DNA of 64,000 bases from Thermomonas sp. (GCA_016720345.1 JADKKV010000005.1:930001-994000), one strand, 5' to 3'. Numbered from the stretch's first letter, positions 27,984-37,381 are shown. Numbers and translations are program-made. Notes: generated by a model from the sequence alone, not told the origin.

Positions 27984-28403
27984 ATGACCCGACTGCTGCT
28001 GCGATGCGTCCTGATCTGCTGCCTGGCGCTGCTGGCCGGCTGCCCGAAATCCGCGAGCAAGGGCATCGCGCTGGAGGAAATCCAGTACGCCTACTCGGCT
28101 GCGATCCGCTGGGGCGATTTCGAGGGTGCGTGGAACCTGGTCGACCCGAAGGCGCGCGCGGAACATCCGCTGACGGACATCGATTTCTCGCGCTACAAGC
28201 AGGTGCAGATCTCCGGTTACCGCGATCTCGGCGGCACGGTGACGCCGGAGGGCGTGGTGATGCGCGAGATCGAGATCGGGGTGATCAACCGCAATACCCT
28301 GACCGAACGCAGCGTCCGCTACCGCGAGCGCTGGCGCTACGACGAGGCCGCCCAGACCTGGTGGCTGGTCAGCGGCCTGCCGGACCTGTGGGCCGACGAC
28401 TGA
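27984..28403 (+). CDS. predicted lipoprotein, unknown function
   Basis: 139-aa protein. The signal peptide MTRLLLRCVLICCLALLAGC has a lipobox LAGC with Cys at residue 20. The mature domain (IQYAYSAAIRWGDFEGAWNLVDP, then SGYRDLGGTV and WWLVSGLPDLW) looks like an NTF2-like alpha+beta fold, but this is an impression, not a match I can name. It is conserved next to secB in related bacteria as far as I recall. A strong hairpin follows its stop codon. Confidence 0.75.
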   Translation: MTRLLLRCVLICCLALLAGCPKSASKGIALEEIQYAYSAAIRWGDFEGAWNLVDPKARAEHPLTDIDFSRYKQVQISGYRDLGGTVTPEGVVMREIEIGVINRNTLTERSVRYRERWRYDEAAQTWWLVSGLPDLWADD

Positions 28404-28413
28404 CGCAGGCTTC

Positions 28414-28437
28414 GGCGTCGCCACCGTTGGCGACGCC
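28414..28437. terminator. intergenic hairpin after the lipoprotein gene
   Basis: Perfect 10-bp stem GGCGTCGCCA / TGGCGACGCC with loop CCGT, 11 bases after the stop codon. No T-tract follows, so termination would be weak or factor-assisted. Confidence 0.5.
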
Positions 28438-28481
28438 GGCATTGGCTACAATCGCCGGCCCTGCATGACCCGGTCGACCCC

Positions 28482-28919
28482 GTGACCCTCGCCGAATTCA
28501 TCGCCTTCGCCGGCCGCCACCCGATCCTGTCGCTGGCGCTGGCCGGCATCACCCTGGCCCTGCTCTACAACGAGATCGCCGGCCGCCTGTCCGGCATCCG
28601 CCGGATCGCGCCGGCCCAGCTGACCGCGCTGATCAACCGCGACAACGCGCTGGTGGTGGACCTGCGGATCGCCGGCGACTTCGAGAAGGGCCACATCGCC
28701 GGCGCCCGCAACGTGCAGATGAGCCAGTTCGACCCCGAGAACAAGCACCTGGCCCCGGCCAGGGCGCTGCCGGTGGTACTGGTATGCAAGGTCGGGCAGA
28801 CCGCGGACGGCGCCGCCAAGCGCCTGCGCAAGGCCGGCTTCACCAACGTCAACGTGCTCGAGGGCGGCATCCAGGCCTGGCAGGCCGCCGACCTGCCGCT
28901 GGTGAAGGGACGCGGCTGA
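28482..28919 (+). CDS. membrane-anchored rhodanese-like protein
   Basis: 145-aa single-domain rhodanese with an N-terminal membrane helix (residues ~12-30). It shows VVDLRIAGDFEKGHIAGARNVQ and the active-site loop VLVCKVGQTADGA with the sulfur-carrying Cys at residue 102. Start is GTG at 28482; no ATG gives the membrane segment. This type of gene precedes secB in many gammaproteobacteria (the YibN position). Role: persulfide transfer at the membrane, substrate unknown. Confidence 0.87.
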   Translation: MTLAEFIAFAGRHPILSLALAGITLALLYNEIAGRLSGIRRIAPAQLTALINRDNALVVDLRIAGDFEKGHIAGARNVQMSQFDPENKHLAPARALPVVLVCKVGQTADGAAKRLRKAGFTNVNVLEGGIQAWQAADLPLVKGRG

Positions 28920-29051
28920 GCCCTTGCAAGCGCCGTCCGCGCACCCCACGTCTGAACCGACGCACCGACCTGCCGTTGCATTCGGTGCGATAATCCGCGG
29001 CTTGCTTTCCCGCCCCTTTTTCCGCACGCAACGCATTTGCTGGAGCCACCC

Positions 29052-29582
29052 ATGTCCGATGAAATCCTGAACGGCGCCGCCGCCGAATCCCAAGCGCAGC
29101 CGCAGGGCCCGAGCTTCACCGTCGAGAAGCTGTACGTGAAGGACCTGTCGTTCGAGGCCCCGAACGCGCCGCAGGTGTTCAACGAACAGGGCCAGCCGGA
29201 CCTGCAGATGAAGCTGAGCCAGAAGGTCAATCGCCTGGCCGAAGCGGCGTTCGAGGTCAGCCTGGGCATCACCATCACCTGCACCGTGAATGGCAAGACC
29301 GCGTACCTGGCGGAAGTCGAGCAGGCGGGCGTGTTCGGCCTGGCCGGTTTCGACGAGCAACTGCTGGACGCGATGCTCGGCACCCAGTGCCCGAACATCC
29401 TGTATCCGTACGCCACCGCCGCGATCGGCCAGCTGATCACCCAGGGCGGCTTCCCGCCGTTCCCGATGCAGCCGATCAATTTCGACGCGCTGTATGGCGA
29501 AAGCCTGCGCCAGCGTGCCGCGCAGATCGCGCAGCAGGGCGGTGACGGCCTTGCCAACGCGGAAACCGCCGGCAACGCGTAA
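29052..29582 (+). CDS. secB: protein-export chaperone SecB
   Basis: SecB keeps preproteins unfolded and passes them to SecA. The 176-aa protein contains [65 protein letters not shown], the most conserved part of the family. The Ala/Gln-rich C-terminus ends without the basic SecA-contacting tail seen in E. coli, as in other xanthomonads. ATG 29052 gives MSDEILNG, the expected start. gpsA follows closely, as in many relatives. Confidence 0.95.
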   Translation: MSDEILNGAAAESQAQPQGPSFTVEKLYVKDLSFEAPNAPQVFNEQGQPDLQMKLSQKVNRLAEAAFEVSLGITITCTVNGKTAYLAEVEQAGVFGLAGFDEQLLDAMLGTQCPNILYPYATAAIGQLITQGGFPPFPMQPINFDALYGESLRQRAAQIAQQGGDGLANAETAGNA

Positions 29583-29621
29583 GCTGCCGGCCGCATGGCG
29601 CAAGTCATGCCAAACAGCACG

Positions 29622-30655
29622 ATGACGCAGTCAGCCAAAAAACCGGCGGTCGCGGTACTGGGCGCGGGCTCCTGGGGCACCGCGCTCGCCGCGTTGATCG
29701 CCCGCCACGGCCACCCCACCGTGTTGTGGGGCCGCGATGCGGCCACCATCGCCGCGATCGAGGGCGAGGGCGAGAACCCGCGCTACCTGCCGGGCATCCC
29801 GTTGCCCGGCGGCCTGCGTGCCACCACCTCCCTGCATGAAGCGATGGCCAGCGCCGGCCTGGTGCTGGTGGTGGTCCCTTCGCATGCCTTCGCCGAGACC
29901 CTGCGCGCGCTGGCGCCGCTGCGCCCGCCACCGGCCGGGGTGGCGTGGGCGACCAAGGGCTTCGAGCCCGGCAGCGGGCGCTTCCTGCACGAAGTCGCCG
30001 GCGAGGTGCTTGGCGACGACGTGCCGCTGGCGGTGGTGACCGGCCCGTCGTTCGCGAAGGAAGTCGCGCTGGGCCTGCCCACCGCGCTGACCGTGCATTC
30101 GGACGATCCGGCCTTCGCCCAGCAGACGGCGGACGTGCTGCACGGCCCCGCGTTCCGCGCCTACACCGGCGACGACATGCGCGGCGCCGAGCTGGGCGGG
30201 GCGATGAAGAACGTGCTGGCGGTGGCCACCGGCGTGGCCGACGGCATGGGCCTGGGCCTGAACGCCCGCGCCGGCCTGATCACCCGCGGCCTCAACGAGA
30301 TGCTGCGGCTCAACATCGCCATCGGTGGCCAGCCGGAAACCCTGATGGGCCTGGCCGGCCTGGGCGACCTGGTGCTGACCTGCACCGGCGACCTGTCGCG
30401 CAACCGCCGCCTCGGGCCTGGCGCTGGGCCGCGGCCAGTCGATCGTGGATGCGGTGCGCGAGATTGGCCAGGTGGTGGAATCGATCCAGACCGCGGACGA
30501 AGTGATGCGCCAGGCCGAGGCGCATGGCGTCGAGCTGCCGATCGCCAGCAACGTGCGCGACGTCCTGCATGGCGACATCACCCCGGCCGAAGGCCTGCGG
30601 CGGCTTGATGGCGCGCGAACAGAAGGCGGAATACCCGCAGGCGCTGTTCGGCTGA
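29622..30655 (+). pseudogene. gpsA: glycerol-3-phosphate dehydrogenase [NAD(P)+], two apparent frameshifts
   Basis: GpsA makes sn-glycerol-3-phosphate for phospholipids. The reading frame carries [21 protein letters not shown] (Rossmann loop), [39 protein letters not shown] (catalytic Lys) and [19 protein letters not shown]. It is then broken. The adjacent frame continues correctly with [36 protein letters not shown] and EGLRRL, and a third frame gives the ending [14 protein letters not shown]-stop. Deleting one G from GGG at 30414-30416 and one T from TT at 30605-30606 restores about 343 aa, normal for GpsA. As it is an essential-type gene, two assembly errors are more likely than a true pseudogene. 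ATG 29595 is an alternative start. Confidence 0.85.
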
Positions 30656-30699
30656 GGCTCGGCGCCGGGTCGTGGCGGACCTGCGTTGGCCGCGGAACG

Positions 30700-30726
30700 A
30701 AAAACGCCCGGCATTGCCGGGCGTTT
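30700..30726 (-). terminator. terminator of the Ax21 gene, possibly bidirectional
   Basis: Read on the minus strand: stem AACGCCCGGCA / TGCCGGGCGTT followed by a T-tract (TTTTTCG). It lies between the end of gpsA (+) and the end of the Ax21 gene (-); on the plus strand only three T follow the stem. Confidence 0.85.
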
Positions 30727-30756
30727 CCGTGTCGCGGGGTCGAGCGGCTACATCGA

Positions 30757-31320
30757 TTACCAGCTGATGCGCGGGCCGACGAACCACTGGGTATCGCCAT
30801 CGGCGATCTTGACGTCGGCCACCACGCCCCAGCTCTGGTTGATCTTCAGCTGCGCGCCAAGGCGGCCGTAGGCGTCGCCGTCGAAGTCACCGCCGTCTTC
30901 GTAGCCGAGCAGGGCGTAACCCTCGAACTTCGGCGCCAGCACGCCGCGCACACCGGCTTCGATGCTGTAGCCGTCGAAATCCAGGCCGCTGCCGGCGTCG
31001 TACTTCTCGTACGCCACGTTGGCCACGAAGTCGGCCTTCGGCGAGAACGACTTGTTGTAGCCGGCGCCCACGCGCCACTGGTCGAAGTCGGCATTGACGC
31101 CGTCGACGTTCTGGCTTGTGTAGCTGCCGAACAGGTGCACGTTCGGGTGCACCGCGACCGAGCCACCCAGGGCCCAGCCGTCGGCATCGCCGGCGTCGGT
31201 ATTGGTGGAGACGTAGCCGCCCTGCACGTAGTTGTAGGACAGGCCGCTGTTGGCATCCTGCGCCGAGGCGGCGAACGGAAGGGCGGCGAGCAGGGCAAGG
31301 GCAATCAGGGAACGCTTCAT
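30757..31320 (-). CDS. Ax21-family outer-membrane beta-barrel protein
   Basis: 187-aa protein with signal peptide [20 protein letters not shown]. Alternating beta-strands ([58 protein letters not shown]) end in VGPRISW, where the aromatic last residue is the outer-membrane assembly signal. This matches the Ax21/OmpA-like small barrel family common in Xanthomonas, Stenotrophomonas and Lysobacter. Early claims that Ax21 is a secreted immune elicitor and quorum signal were retracted; its role is unsettled. ATG 31320 has GAGG upstream; an in-frame ATG four codons earlier is less likely. Confidence 0.88.
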   Translation of the reverse strand: MKRSLIALALLAALPFAASAQDANSGLSYNYVQGGYVSTNTDAGDADGWALGGSVAVHPNVHLFGSYTSQNVDGVNADFDQWRVGAGYNKSFSPKADFVANVAYEKYDAGSGLDFDGYSIEAGVRGVLAPKFEGYALLGYEDGGDFDGDAYGRLGAQLKINQSWGVVADVKIADGDTQWFVGPRISW

Positions 31321-31449
31321 GGGGAACCTCATTGTTGTTATTTGTCCACGCCATGGGGGATTGGCGTGGGCCGCATTCTGTGGAGGCGGCCACAACCTCG
31401 GCTGAATACGAAACCGAGTGGTACAGGAACTATTCCGGGCGCATTCAGG

Positions 31450-31929
31450 TTACGCGCCGCCGGCGAACCCGGCCTGCCGCCAGGCCTCGAACACCACCAC
31501 CGCGACCGTGTTGGACAGGTTCAGGCTGCGGTTGCCGGGGCGCATCGGCAGGCGCAGGCGCTGCGGCTCCGGGATCGCGTCGAGTACGGCCTGCGGCAGG
31601 CCGGCGGTTTCGCTGCCGAACAGGAAGGCGTCGCCGTTGCGACAGGCGACCTGGTCGAAGCGGCGGGTGCCGCGGGTGGACAGCGCGAACACGCGCGGGG
31701 GCGCGCCGTTGGCAGCGGCGATCGCCGCCAGCGCGGCATCCAGGTCGTCGTGCACCTGCATCGCCGCGTACTCGTGGTAATCCAGCCCGGCGCGGCGCAG
31801 TTGCTTGTCGTCGAGGTCGAAGCCGAGCGGCCGCACCAGGTGCAGGTGCGCGCCGGTGTTGGCGCACAGGCGGATCACGTTGCCGGTGTTGGGCGGGATC
31901 TCGGGGCGATGCAGGATGACGTGGAACAT
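31450..31929 (-). CDS. trmL: tRNA (cytidine/uridine-34 2'-O)-methyltransferase TrmL
   Basis: SPOUT-class enzyme methylating the wobble ribose of leucine tRNAs. The 159-aa protein has [44 protein letters not shown] and [28 protein letters not shown], which form the knotted SAM site. The length is typical (E. coli 157 aa). It is transcribed away from Ax21 on the same strand and lies 45 bases downstream of the SDR gene. Confidence 0.95.
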   Translation of the reverse strand: MFHVILHRPEIPPNTGNVIRLCANTGAHLHLVRPLGFDLDDKQLRRAGLDYHEYAAMQVHDDLDAALAAIAAANGAPPRVFALSTRGTRRFDQVACRNGDAFLFGSETAGLPQAVLDAIPEPQRLRLPMRPGNRSLNLSNTVAVVVFEAWRQAGFAGGA

Positions 31930-31974
31930 GCGTTCACGCCCTCCCTTGCGCAGCAGGGGAGGAGCAGGTCCGGC

Positions 31975-32811
31975 TCACCACGGCAGGGATTCGCCGCGCC
32001 AGTCGAGGAAGCTGCCCGATTGCGCCGGGCGGGCGGCGTCGATCACCGCCAGCAACCCGCGCACGGCGTCCGCGGTTGGCAGGGTCGCGTGTTCGCCGCC
32101 CATTTCGGTCATCACCCAGCCCGGATGCAGCGCCAGTACCACGATCCCGCGCTCACCCAGCGCCCGCGCCAGCAATGCGCTGGCCATGTTCTGCGCGGCC
32201 TTGCTGATGGCGTAGCTTGGGGTGCCGAAGCGCGTGGTGTTGGCGATCGAACCCAGCTGCGAGCTGATGTTGGCGACCACGGTGCGGCGAAGTTGGGTGC
32301 CGTCGGCGGGGCCGGGGGCGCGGTCAACCGAGCGAGTATCGGGGAGCGAATTGACCGCGCCCCCGGCCCCGCCGACGATATTGCGGACACGCTCGCCTTC
32401 AATATCCCGCAGCAACGGTGCCAACGCCTGCGAGAGCAGAAACGGTCCGATCGCATTGGTGCGCAGGCTGTCTTCCAGCAGCGCCTGCTCCATGTGCCCG
32501 AAGCGCTCCCCTGAGTGCAGCACGCCAGCGTTGTTGACGACCAGGTCGAGCTTGCCGGGGCTGCCGTCCTCCGCTTCGGCCAGCACCAGCGGCAGCTCGT
32601 GCAGCAGGTTGGCGCGGGATTTCGGCTCCGCCACGTCCAGCGGCAGCACGTGCAGCCGGCCCGGATGCTCGCCGGCCAGGCCGTTCAGCGCGGTGGCCTT
32701 GCCCGGGTGGCGGCAGGCGGCGACCACATGCTCGCCCCGCGCCAGCAGCTGGCGCACGAATTCCAGGCCGATGCCACGGTTGGCGCCGGTGACCAGGCAG
32801 TTGCGACGCAT
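31975..32811 (-). CDS. short-chain dehydrogenase/reductase with in-frame palindromic insertion
   Basis: SDR-fold oxidoreductase of the C-factor/YciK-like type, 278 aa. It has the cofactor loop TGANRGIG (8-15), VVNNAGVL (91-98), the catalytic Ser in NISSQLGSI (about 181-189) and YAISK (Y200, K204). Between [13 protein letters not shown] and VVANISS lies a stretch of about 30 residues that SDRs of this kind lack. The residues around 146-171 ([10 protein letters not shown]...DRAPGPADG) are encoded by a perfect 27-bp inverted repeat. The frame is kept. The extra peptide falls just before the catalytic Ser strand, so folding or activity may be affected. Substrate unknown. ATG 32811 directly precedes the Rossmann loop. 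Confidence 0.82.
   Translation of the reverse strand: MRRNCLVTGANRGIGLEFVRQLLARGEHVVAACRHPGKATALNGLAGEHPGRLHVLPLDVAEPKSRANLLHELPLVLAEAEDGSPGKLDLVVNNAGVLHSGERFGHMEQALLEDSLRTNAIGPFLLSQALAPLLRDIEGERVRNIVGGAGGAVNSLPDTRSVDRAPGPADGTQLRRTVVANISSQLGSIANTTRFGTPSYAISKAAQNMASALLARALGERGIVVLALHPGWVMTEMGGEHATLPTADAVRGLLAVIDAARPAQSGSFLDWRGESLPW
32301..32377. repeat. 77-bp palindromic element inside the SDR gene
   Basis: Perfect 27-bp inverted arms at 32301-32327 and 32351-32377 enclose a 23-base loop. The element is read through in frame by the SDR gene on the minus strand. I found no second copy in the window. It recalls the coding palindromic elements of Rickettsia in behaviour, not in sequence. Confidence 0.85.
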
Positions 32812-32916
32812 GCGGCTTCCTCGGCAGGGCAAGGTCAGGAGTGGCTTTTGGCCTAGTGTATCGGCCTGCCGCCGCCGCTAACATCGGCCCTCTTTGCCGT
32901 CCCGCCGGAGTTCCGC

Positions 32917-35747
32917 ATGTCCCTGTTCCGTCCCGCCGCGCTCGCGCTTGCCCTCGCCACCGCGCTGTCCGCCGGTGCCTACGTCGCCCCGCTGCAGGCC
33001 GCGAACGCGCCGTCCGTGGACATCCCCCATGACAGCTTCACCCTGCCGAACGGCCTGCGCGTGGTCGTGCACACCGACCGCAAGGCACCGGTGGTGGCGG
33101 TCAACATCTGGTACCACGTGGGCAGCAAGGACGAGCCCAGCGGCCGCAGCGGCTTCGCCCACCTGTTCGAACACCTGATGTTCAACGGGTCCGAGAACAA
33201 CCCGGGCGAGTTCTTCGCCCCGTTCAAGCAGGTCGGCGTCACCGACCAGAACGGCACCACCAACACCGACCGCACCAACTACTTCCAGAACGTGCCGACC
33301 ACCGCGCTGGACATGGCGCTGTGGATGGAATCCGACCGCATGGGCCACCTGCTGGGCGCGGTCGACCAGGCCACCCTCGACGAGCAGCGCGGCGTCGTCC
33401 AGAACGAGAAGCGCCAGGGCATGAACCAGCCCTACGGCCAGTTGCGCGAAGTGACGACCTACACCCTGTACCCGAAGGGCCACCCGTACCACCATTCGGT
33501 GATCGGCTCGATGAACGACCTCAACGCGGCCAAGCTTGCGGACGTGCAGGCCTGGTTCAAGACCTGGTACGGCCCCAACAACGCGGTGCTGGTGCTGGCC
33601 GGCGACATCGACCTGGCCACCGCCAGGGAGAAGGTCAGCGCTACTTCGGCCACATCCCGGCCAGCCCGACGATGGCCCAGCCCAAGGTCGATGTGGCGGT
33701 GCTGGAGCAGGACGGCCGCACCGAGCTGGAGGACAAGGTCCCGCAGGTGATGGTGCGGCGGATGTGGAACGTGCCGCAGACCGGCACCCGCGACGCCGAC
33801 ATGCTGGACCTGTTCTCCGACGTGCTGGGCGGCAGTGCCAGCTCGCGGCTGGACCGGCGCCTGGTGCACCAGGACAAGCTGGTGGACAGCATCGGCACTG
33901 CCAACTGGGCCTCGCAGCTGGGCGGCAACTTCATGGTCAACGCGATGGTCAAGCAGGGTGTCGACCCCGCCAAGGTGGAAGCGGCGATCGACGAGGAGCT
34001 GAAGAAGCTGATCGCCGAAGGCCCCACCGCCGAGGAACTGGCGCGCGCCAAGACCAGCTACGAAGCTGGCTTCGTCCGCGGCGTCGAGCGCATCGGCGGG
34101 TTCGGCGGCAAGGCCGACGTGCTGGCCTCGTGCGCGATCTACGAGCGCAACCCGGGCTGCTTCCGTGATTCCCTGCAGGCGGTGGCCGGCGCCACCCCGG
34201 CGCAGGTGCGCGATGCGGCGGCGAAGTGGCTGGGCAAGCCGAGCCACGTGTTCATGGTGAAGCCGGGCGCGCGCAAGGAACTGGCCGAGGCCCCGGCCGG
34301 CACCCCGTCGCCGTTCGTGCTGCCCAAGGTCGATGCCCGCTACAAGACCACCGCCAGCAGCGTCGACCGCAGCAAGGGCGTACCGGTCACCGCCAGCTTC
34401 CCGGACCTGAAGTTCCCGGCCCAGCAGCGCGCCACCCTGTCCAACGGCACCACCGTGATCCTGGCCGAACGCCACGACGTCCCGGTGGTGCAGATGAGCT
34501 ACCAGTTCGCCGGCGGTTACTCGGCGGACCCGGCCGGCAAGCCCGGCATCGCCAACTTCACCGCCAGCCTGCTCGACGAAGGTGCCGGCGACCTCGACGC
34601 CCTCGGCTTCGCCGCGCGCAAGGAAGCACTCGGCGCGCAGCTCGGCGCCGGCGCATCGCTGGACGGCAACAACGCAATCCTGTCGGCATTGAAGAAGCAC
34701 CTGGAGCCATCGGTGGCGCTGTTCGCCGACATGTTGCGCAAGCCGCGCTTCGACCAGGCCCAGGTCGACCGCGTGAAGGGCGAGTGGATCGCAAGCATCA
34801 GGCAGGAGAAGGCGCAGCCGAGCGGCGTCGCCCTGCGCGTGCTGCCGGCGCTGATGTACGGCGCCGGGCACCCGTACGGCAACCCGCTCAGCGGCACCGG
34901 CACCGAGGCCGCGATCGCCGCGCTGACCCGCGACGACCTGGTGGCCTTCCACCAGCGCATGATGCAGCCCGCGGGCGCGACCCTGGTCGTGGTCGGCGAC
35001 ACCACCCTCGCCGAAATCGTGCCGCTGCTGGAGAAGCACCTCGGCAGCTGGAAGGTCGGCAGCGCTGGCGGCGCGCCGGCAATCCCGGCGGTGGCCAACG
35101 CCAGGCAGTCGCGGGTGTTCCTGATCGACCAGCCGGGCGCGGTGCAGGCCAACATCTTCGCGGCGCAGCTGGTGCCGTCCAGCAAGGATCCGGGCGCGAT
35201 CGCCTTCGACATGGCCAACCAGGTGTTCGGCGGCGACTTCACCGCGCGCCTGAACATGAACCTGCGCGAGGACAAGCACTGGTCGTACGGCGCGCGCAGC
35301 GGCGCCGCCAGCGCGGTCGGCCAGCGCATGTGGCGTGCCACGGCACCGGTGCAGATCGACAAGGCCGGCGAATCCGTGGCCGAGATCCGGCGCGAGATCG
35401 CCGAGTTCTTCGGCGGTTCGCGCGGCACCAGCGCGGAGGAACTGGCGCGCCAGCAGAAGGGCCTGACCCTGAGCCTGCCCGGCGCCTACGAGACCGCCGG
35501 CTCGGTGCTGGCCACCATCGGCAGCAACGTGCTGTACGGCCGCCCGGACGACTACGTGTTCAGGCGCAAGGCGGAGATCGAGGCGATCACCCCGGCCCAG
35601 GTCGATGCCGCGGCGAAGACCCTGGATCCGGGCGCGATCACCTGGGTGGTGGTCGGCGACCTGGCCAAGACCGAGGCCCCGATCCGCGCCCTGAAGCTGG
35701 GTGAGGTGACCATCCTCGACGCCGAGGGCAAGCCGGTTTCGAAGTAA
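32917..35747 (+). pseudogene. M16-family zinc metallopeptidase, apparent frameshift
   Basis: Periplasmic pitrilysin-type peptidase with two M16 modules. A signal peptide (MSLFRPAALALALATALSAG) is followed by an N-module with the inverted zinc motif HLFEH (residues 82-86), then an inactive C-module starting near ATLSNGTTVILAERHDVPVV. The frame from 32917 breaks after TAREKV at 33636; the continuation RYFGHIPASPTMAQPKVDVAVLEQDGRTELED lies in another frame and runs to 35747. Adding one C between 33636 and 33637 gives GTC-CAG-CGC and an intact protein of about 943 aa. A missing base in the assembly is the likeliest cause. A second, intact M16 gene lies at 48.4-51.2 kb. Confidence 0.87.
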
Positions 35748-35787
35748 GCGATCCGTTCAGCCACGCACGCACGATGCCGGCCACACT

Positions 35788-35872
35788 GCTGGGTGAGCAG
35801 GGTTTTCGAGCAGCGTAGCTGCGAGCCTGCGAACGCCCACCGGCATGCAAGCCGGTGGGCCGGGAGGAGACC
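35788..35872. repeat. interspersed repeat, family 2, copy E
   Basis: The segment gtgagcagggttttcgagcagcg...gaacgcccaccggcatgcaagccggtgggccggga matches the one at 41553-41630 over about 78 bases. It ends in a 9-bp hairpin CCCACCGGC-atgcaa-GCCGGTGGG. It lies directly upstream of the DUF4156 gene and supplies its ribosome-binding GGGAGGAGA. Confidence 0.72.
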
Positions 35873-35875
35873 CGC

Positions 35876-36187
35876 ATGAAAGTGAAGTTGCTTGCATCGA
35901 TGCTCGCGTTCTTGCTGACCGCCTGTACCTTCGTGCACATGGCCCCGGGTGCAACCGGCGTGAAGGTGCTGGCCACTGCCCCGGCAAATTGCCAGAAGCG
36001 CGGGGAAGTGGCGGTATCGGTCAAGGACCGGCTTGGCCCGTACGAACGCAGCGAGGCGCAGGTCCGCGACGAACTGGAAACCCTGGCCCGCAACGAAGCC
36101 CCGGGCCTGGGCGCCGACCGCATCAGCCCGCTGTCGCCGGTGGACGACGGCGAACAACGCTGGGCGCTGTGGCGCTGCGGGCGCTGA
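35876..36187 (+). CDS. DUF4156 lipoprotein
   Basis: 103-aa protein with lipoprotein signal MKVKLLASMLAFLLTAC (lipidated Cys 17). The mature domain has VKVLATAPANCQKRGEVAVSV, VRDELETLARNEAPGLGADRISPL and a C-terminal WRCGR. The Cys pair (about 39 and 101) and the NEA-GADRI pattern are typical of the DUF4156 family (YsaB/RcsF-like fold). Function unknown. The AGGAGA ribosome site lies at the edge of a repeat element. Two hairpins separate it from oleA. Confidence 0.83.
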   Translation: MKVKLLASMLAFLLTACTFVHMAPGATGVKVLATAPANCQKRGEVAVSVKDRLGPYERSEAQVRDELETLARNEAPGLGADRISPLSPVDDGEQRWALWRCGR

Positions 36188-36189
36188 GG

Positions 36190-36230
36190 CGAAAAGCGGC
36201 CACCTTTTCGGCCAGTACGCCAGCGTACTG
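36190..36230. promoter_or_regulatory. tandem hairpins upstream of oleA
   Basis: CGAAAAG-cggccac-CTTTTCG (36190-36210) is followed by CAGTACG-ccag-CGTACTG (36213-36230). Both stems are perfect 7-mers. They could terminate the lipoprotein transcript or act as operators or leader structure for oleA, whose ATG is 64 bases on. Confidence 0.5.
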
Positions 36231-36294
36231 ACGTGAAAACCGTTATCCTGCGCGGTTCATGCGCCACCGGCGCCCTCGCAGAAAGCCATCGCCC

Positions 36295-37311
36295 ATGCTG
36301 TTCCAACATGTCGCCATTGCCGGTCTTGCCCATATCGACGCGCCGCGCCGGCTGACCTCGGTCGAAATCAACGCCCGCCTGCGCCCCACCATGGAGCGCC
36401 TCGGCATCAAGACCGACGTGCTGGGCGAGATCGCCGGCATCCATTCGCGCTTCCTGTGGGAAGACAACGTGCTGGCCTCGGACGTCGCCACCCTCGCCGG
36501 GATCAAGGCGCTCGCCGATGCCGGCATCGACCCGGCCCGGGTTGGCCTGCTGGTCAACACCTCGGTCAGCCGCGACTACCTGGAGCCGTCCACCGCCTCC
36601 ATCGTCAGCGGCAACCTGGGCCTGTCGGACACCTGCCAGAACTTCGACGTGGCCAATGCCTGCCTCGCCTTCATCAACGGCATGGACATCGCCAGCCGCA
36701 TGATCGAGCGCGGCGAGATCGACTACGCACTGATCGTGGACGGCGAAACCGCCAACCTCGCCTACGAGAAGACCCTCGAACGGCTGGGCCGCGAAGACGC
36801 CACCGAAGAGCAGTTCCGCAACGAACTGGCCACCCTGACCCTGGGATCCGGTGCCGCCGCGATGGTGCTGGCGCGCGCCGAACTGGCGCCTGGCGCGCCG
36901 CGCTACAAGGGCGGTGTCACCCGCGCCGCCACCGAGTGGAACAAGCTGTGCCGCGGCAACCTCGACGGCATGGTCACCGACACCCGCATGCTGCTGATCG
37001 AAGGCATCAAGCTGGCGCAGAAGACATTCGCCGCGGCCAAGCTGGCACTGGGCTGGGCCTCCGAGGAACTGGACCAGTTCGTGATCCACCAGGTCAGCAA
37101 GGTGCATACCGCCGCCTTCACCAAGGCGATCGGCATCGACCCGAAGAAGGTCATGACCATCTTCGGCGAGCACGGCAACATCGGTCCGGCCAGCGTGCCG
37201 ATCGTGCTGTCCAAGCTGCGCGAACTCGGGCGCCTGAAGAAGGGCGACCGGGTGGCCCTGCTGGGCATCGGTTCGGGCCTGAACTGCTCGATGGCGGAAG
37301 TTGTCTGGTGA
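36295..37311 (+). CDS. oleA: OleA, acyl-CoA head-to-head condensing thiolase
   Basis: OleA condenses two fatty acyl-CoAs to a beta-ketoacid, the first step of long-chain olefin synthesis. The 338-aa protein follows Xanthomonas campestris OleA closely along its whole length. It has the nucleophile Cys at residue 123 (VANACLAFINGMD), the second-channel Glu at 97 (RDYLEPSTASIVSGNLG), ALIVDGETANLAYEKTLERL, FVIHQVSKVHTAAF (catalytic His) and FGEHGNIGPASVPIVLSKL (catalytic Asn). ATG 36295 gives MLFQHVAIAGLAHID as in relatives; the earlier ATG at 36259 adds a basic stretch without support. Unusually, oleBCD do not follow directly: 3.3 kb of other genes intervene. Confidence 0.95.
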   Translation: MLFQHVAIAGLAHIDAPRRLTSVEINARLRPTMERLGIKTDVLGEIAGIHSRFLWEDNVLASDVATLAGIKALADAGIDPARVGLLVNTSVSRDYLEPSTASIVSGNLGLSDTCQNFDVANACLAFINGMDIASRMIERGEIDYALIVDGETANLAYEKTLERLGREDATEEQFRNELATLTLGSGAAAMVLARAELAPGAPRYKGGVTRAATEWNKLCRGNLDGMVTDTRMLLIEGIKLAQKTFAAAKLALGWASEELDQFVIHQVSKVHTAAFTKAIGIDPKKVMTIFGEHGNIGPASVPIVLSKLRELGRLKKGDRVALLGIGSGLNCSMAEVVW

Positions 37312-37356
37312 GCTGCCACCAGATCCGGAGCTAGTGCGGGCTGGATATCAAGAAAC

Positions 37357-37381
37357 GTATATTTTTTTCAAAAAAATATAC
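37357..37381. promoter_or_regulatory. 25-bp perfect AT palindrome upstream of the Fic gene
   Basis: GTATATTTTTTT-C-AAAAAAATATAC is perfectly symmetric and stands out in GC-rich surroundings. It lies 60 bases before the Fic start codon and 46 after the oleA stop. It is a likely operator for the winged-helix domain of the Fic protein. As an all-AT hairpin it would be a poor terminator. Confidence 0.65.

Noticed and set aside
31975-32811. SDR gene as frameshifted
   Set aside because: The unusual internal stretch is an in-frame palindromic insertion; conserved motifs on both sides share one frame.
37357-37381. AT palindrome as a rho-independent terminator of oleA
   Set aside because: The stem is almost entirely A-T and no GC-rich hairpin precedes the T-run. 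An operator is more plausible.
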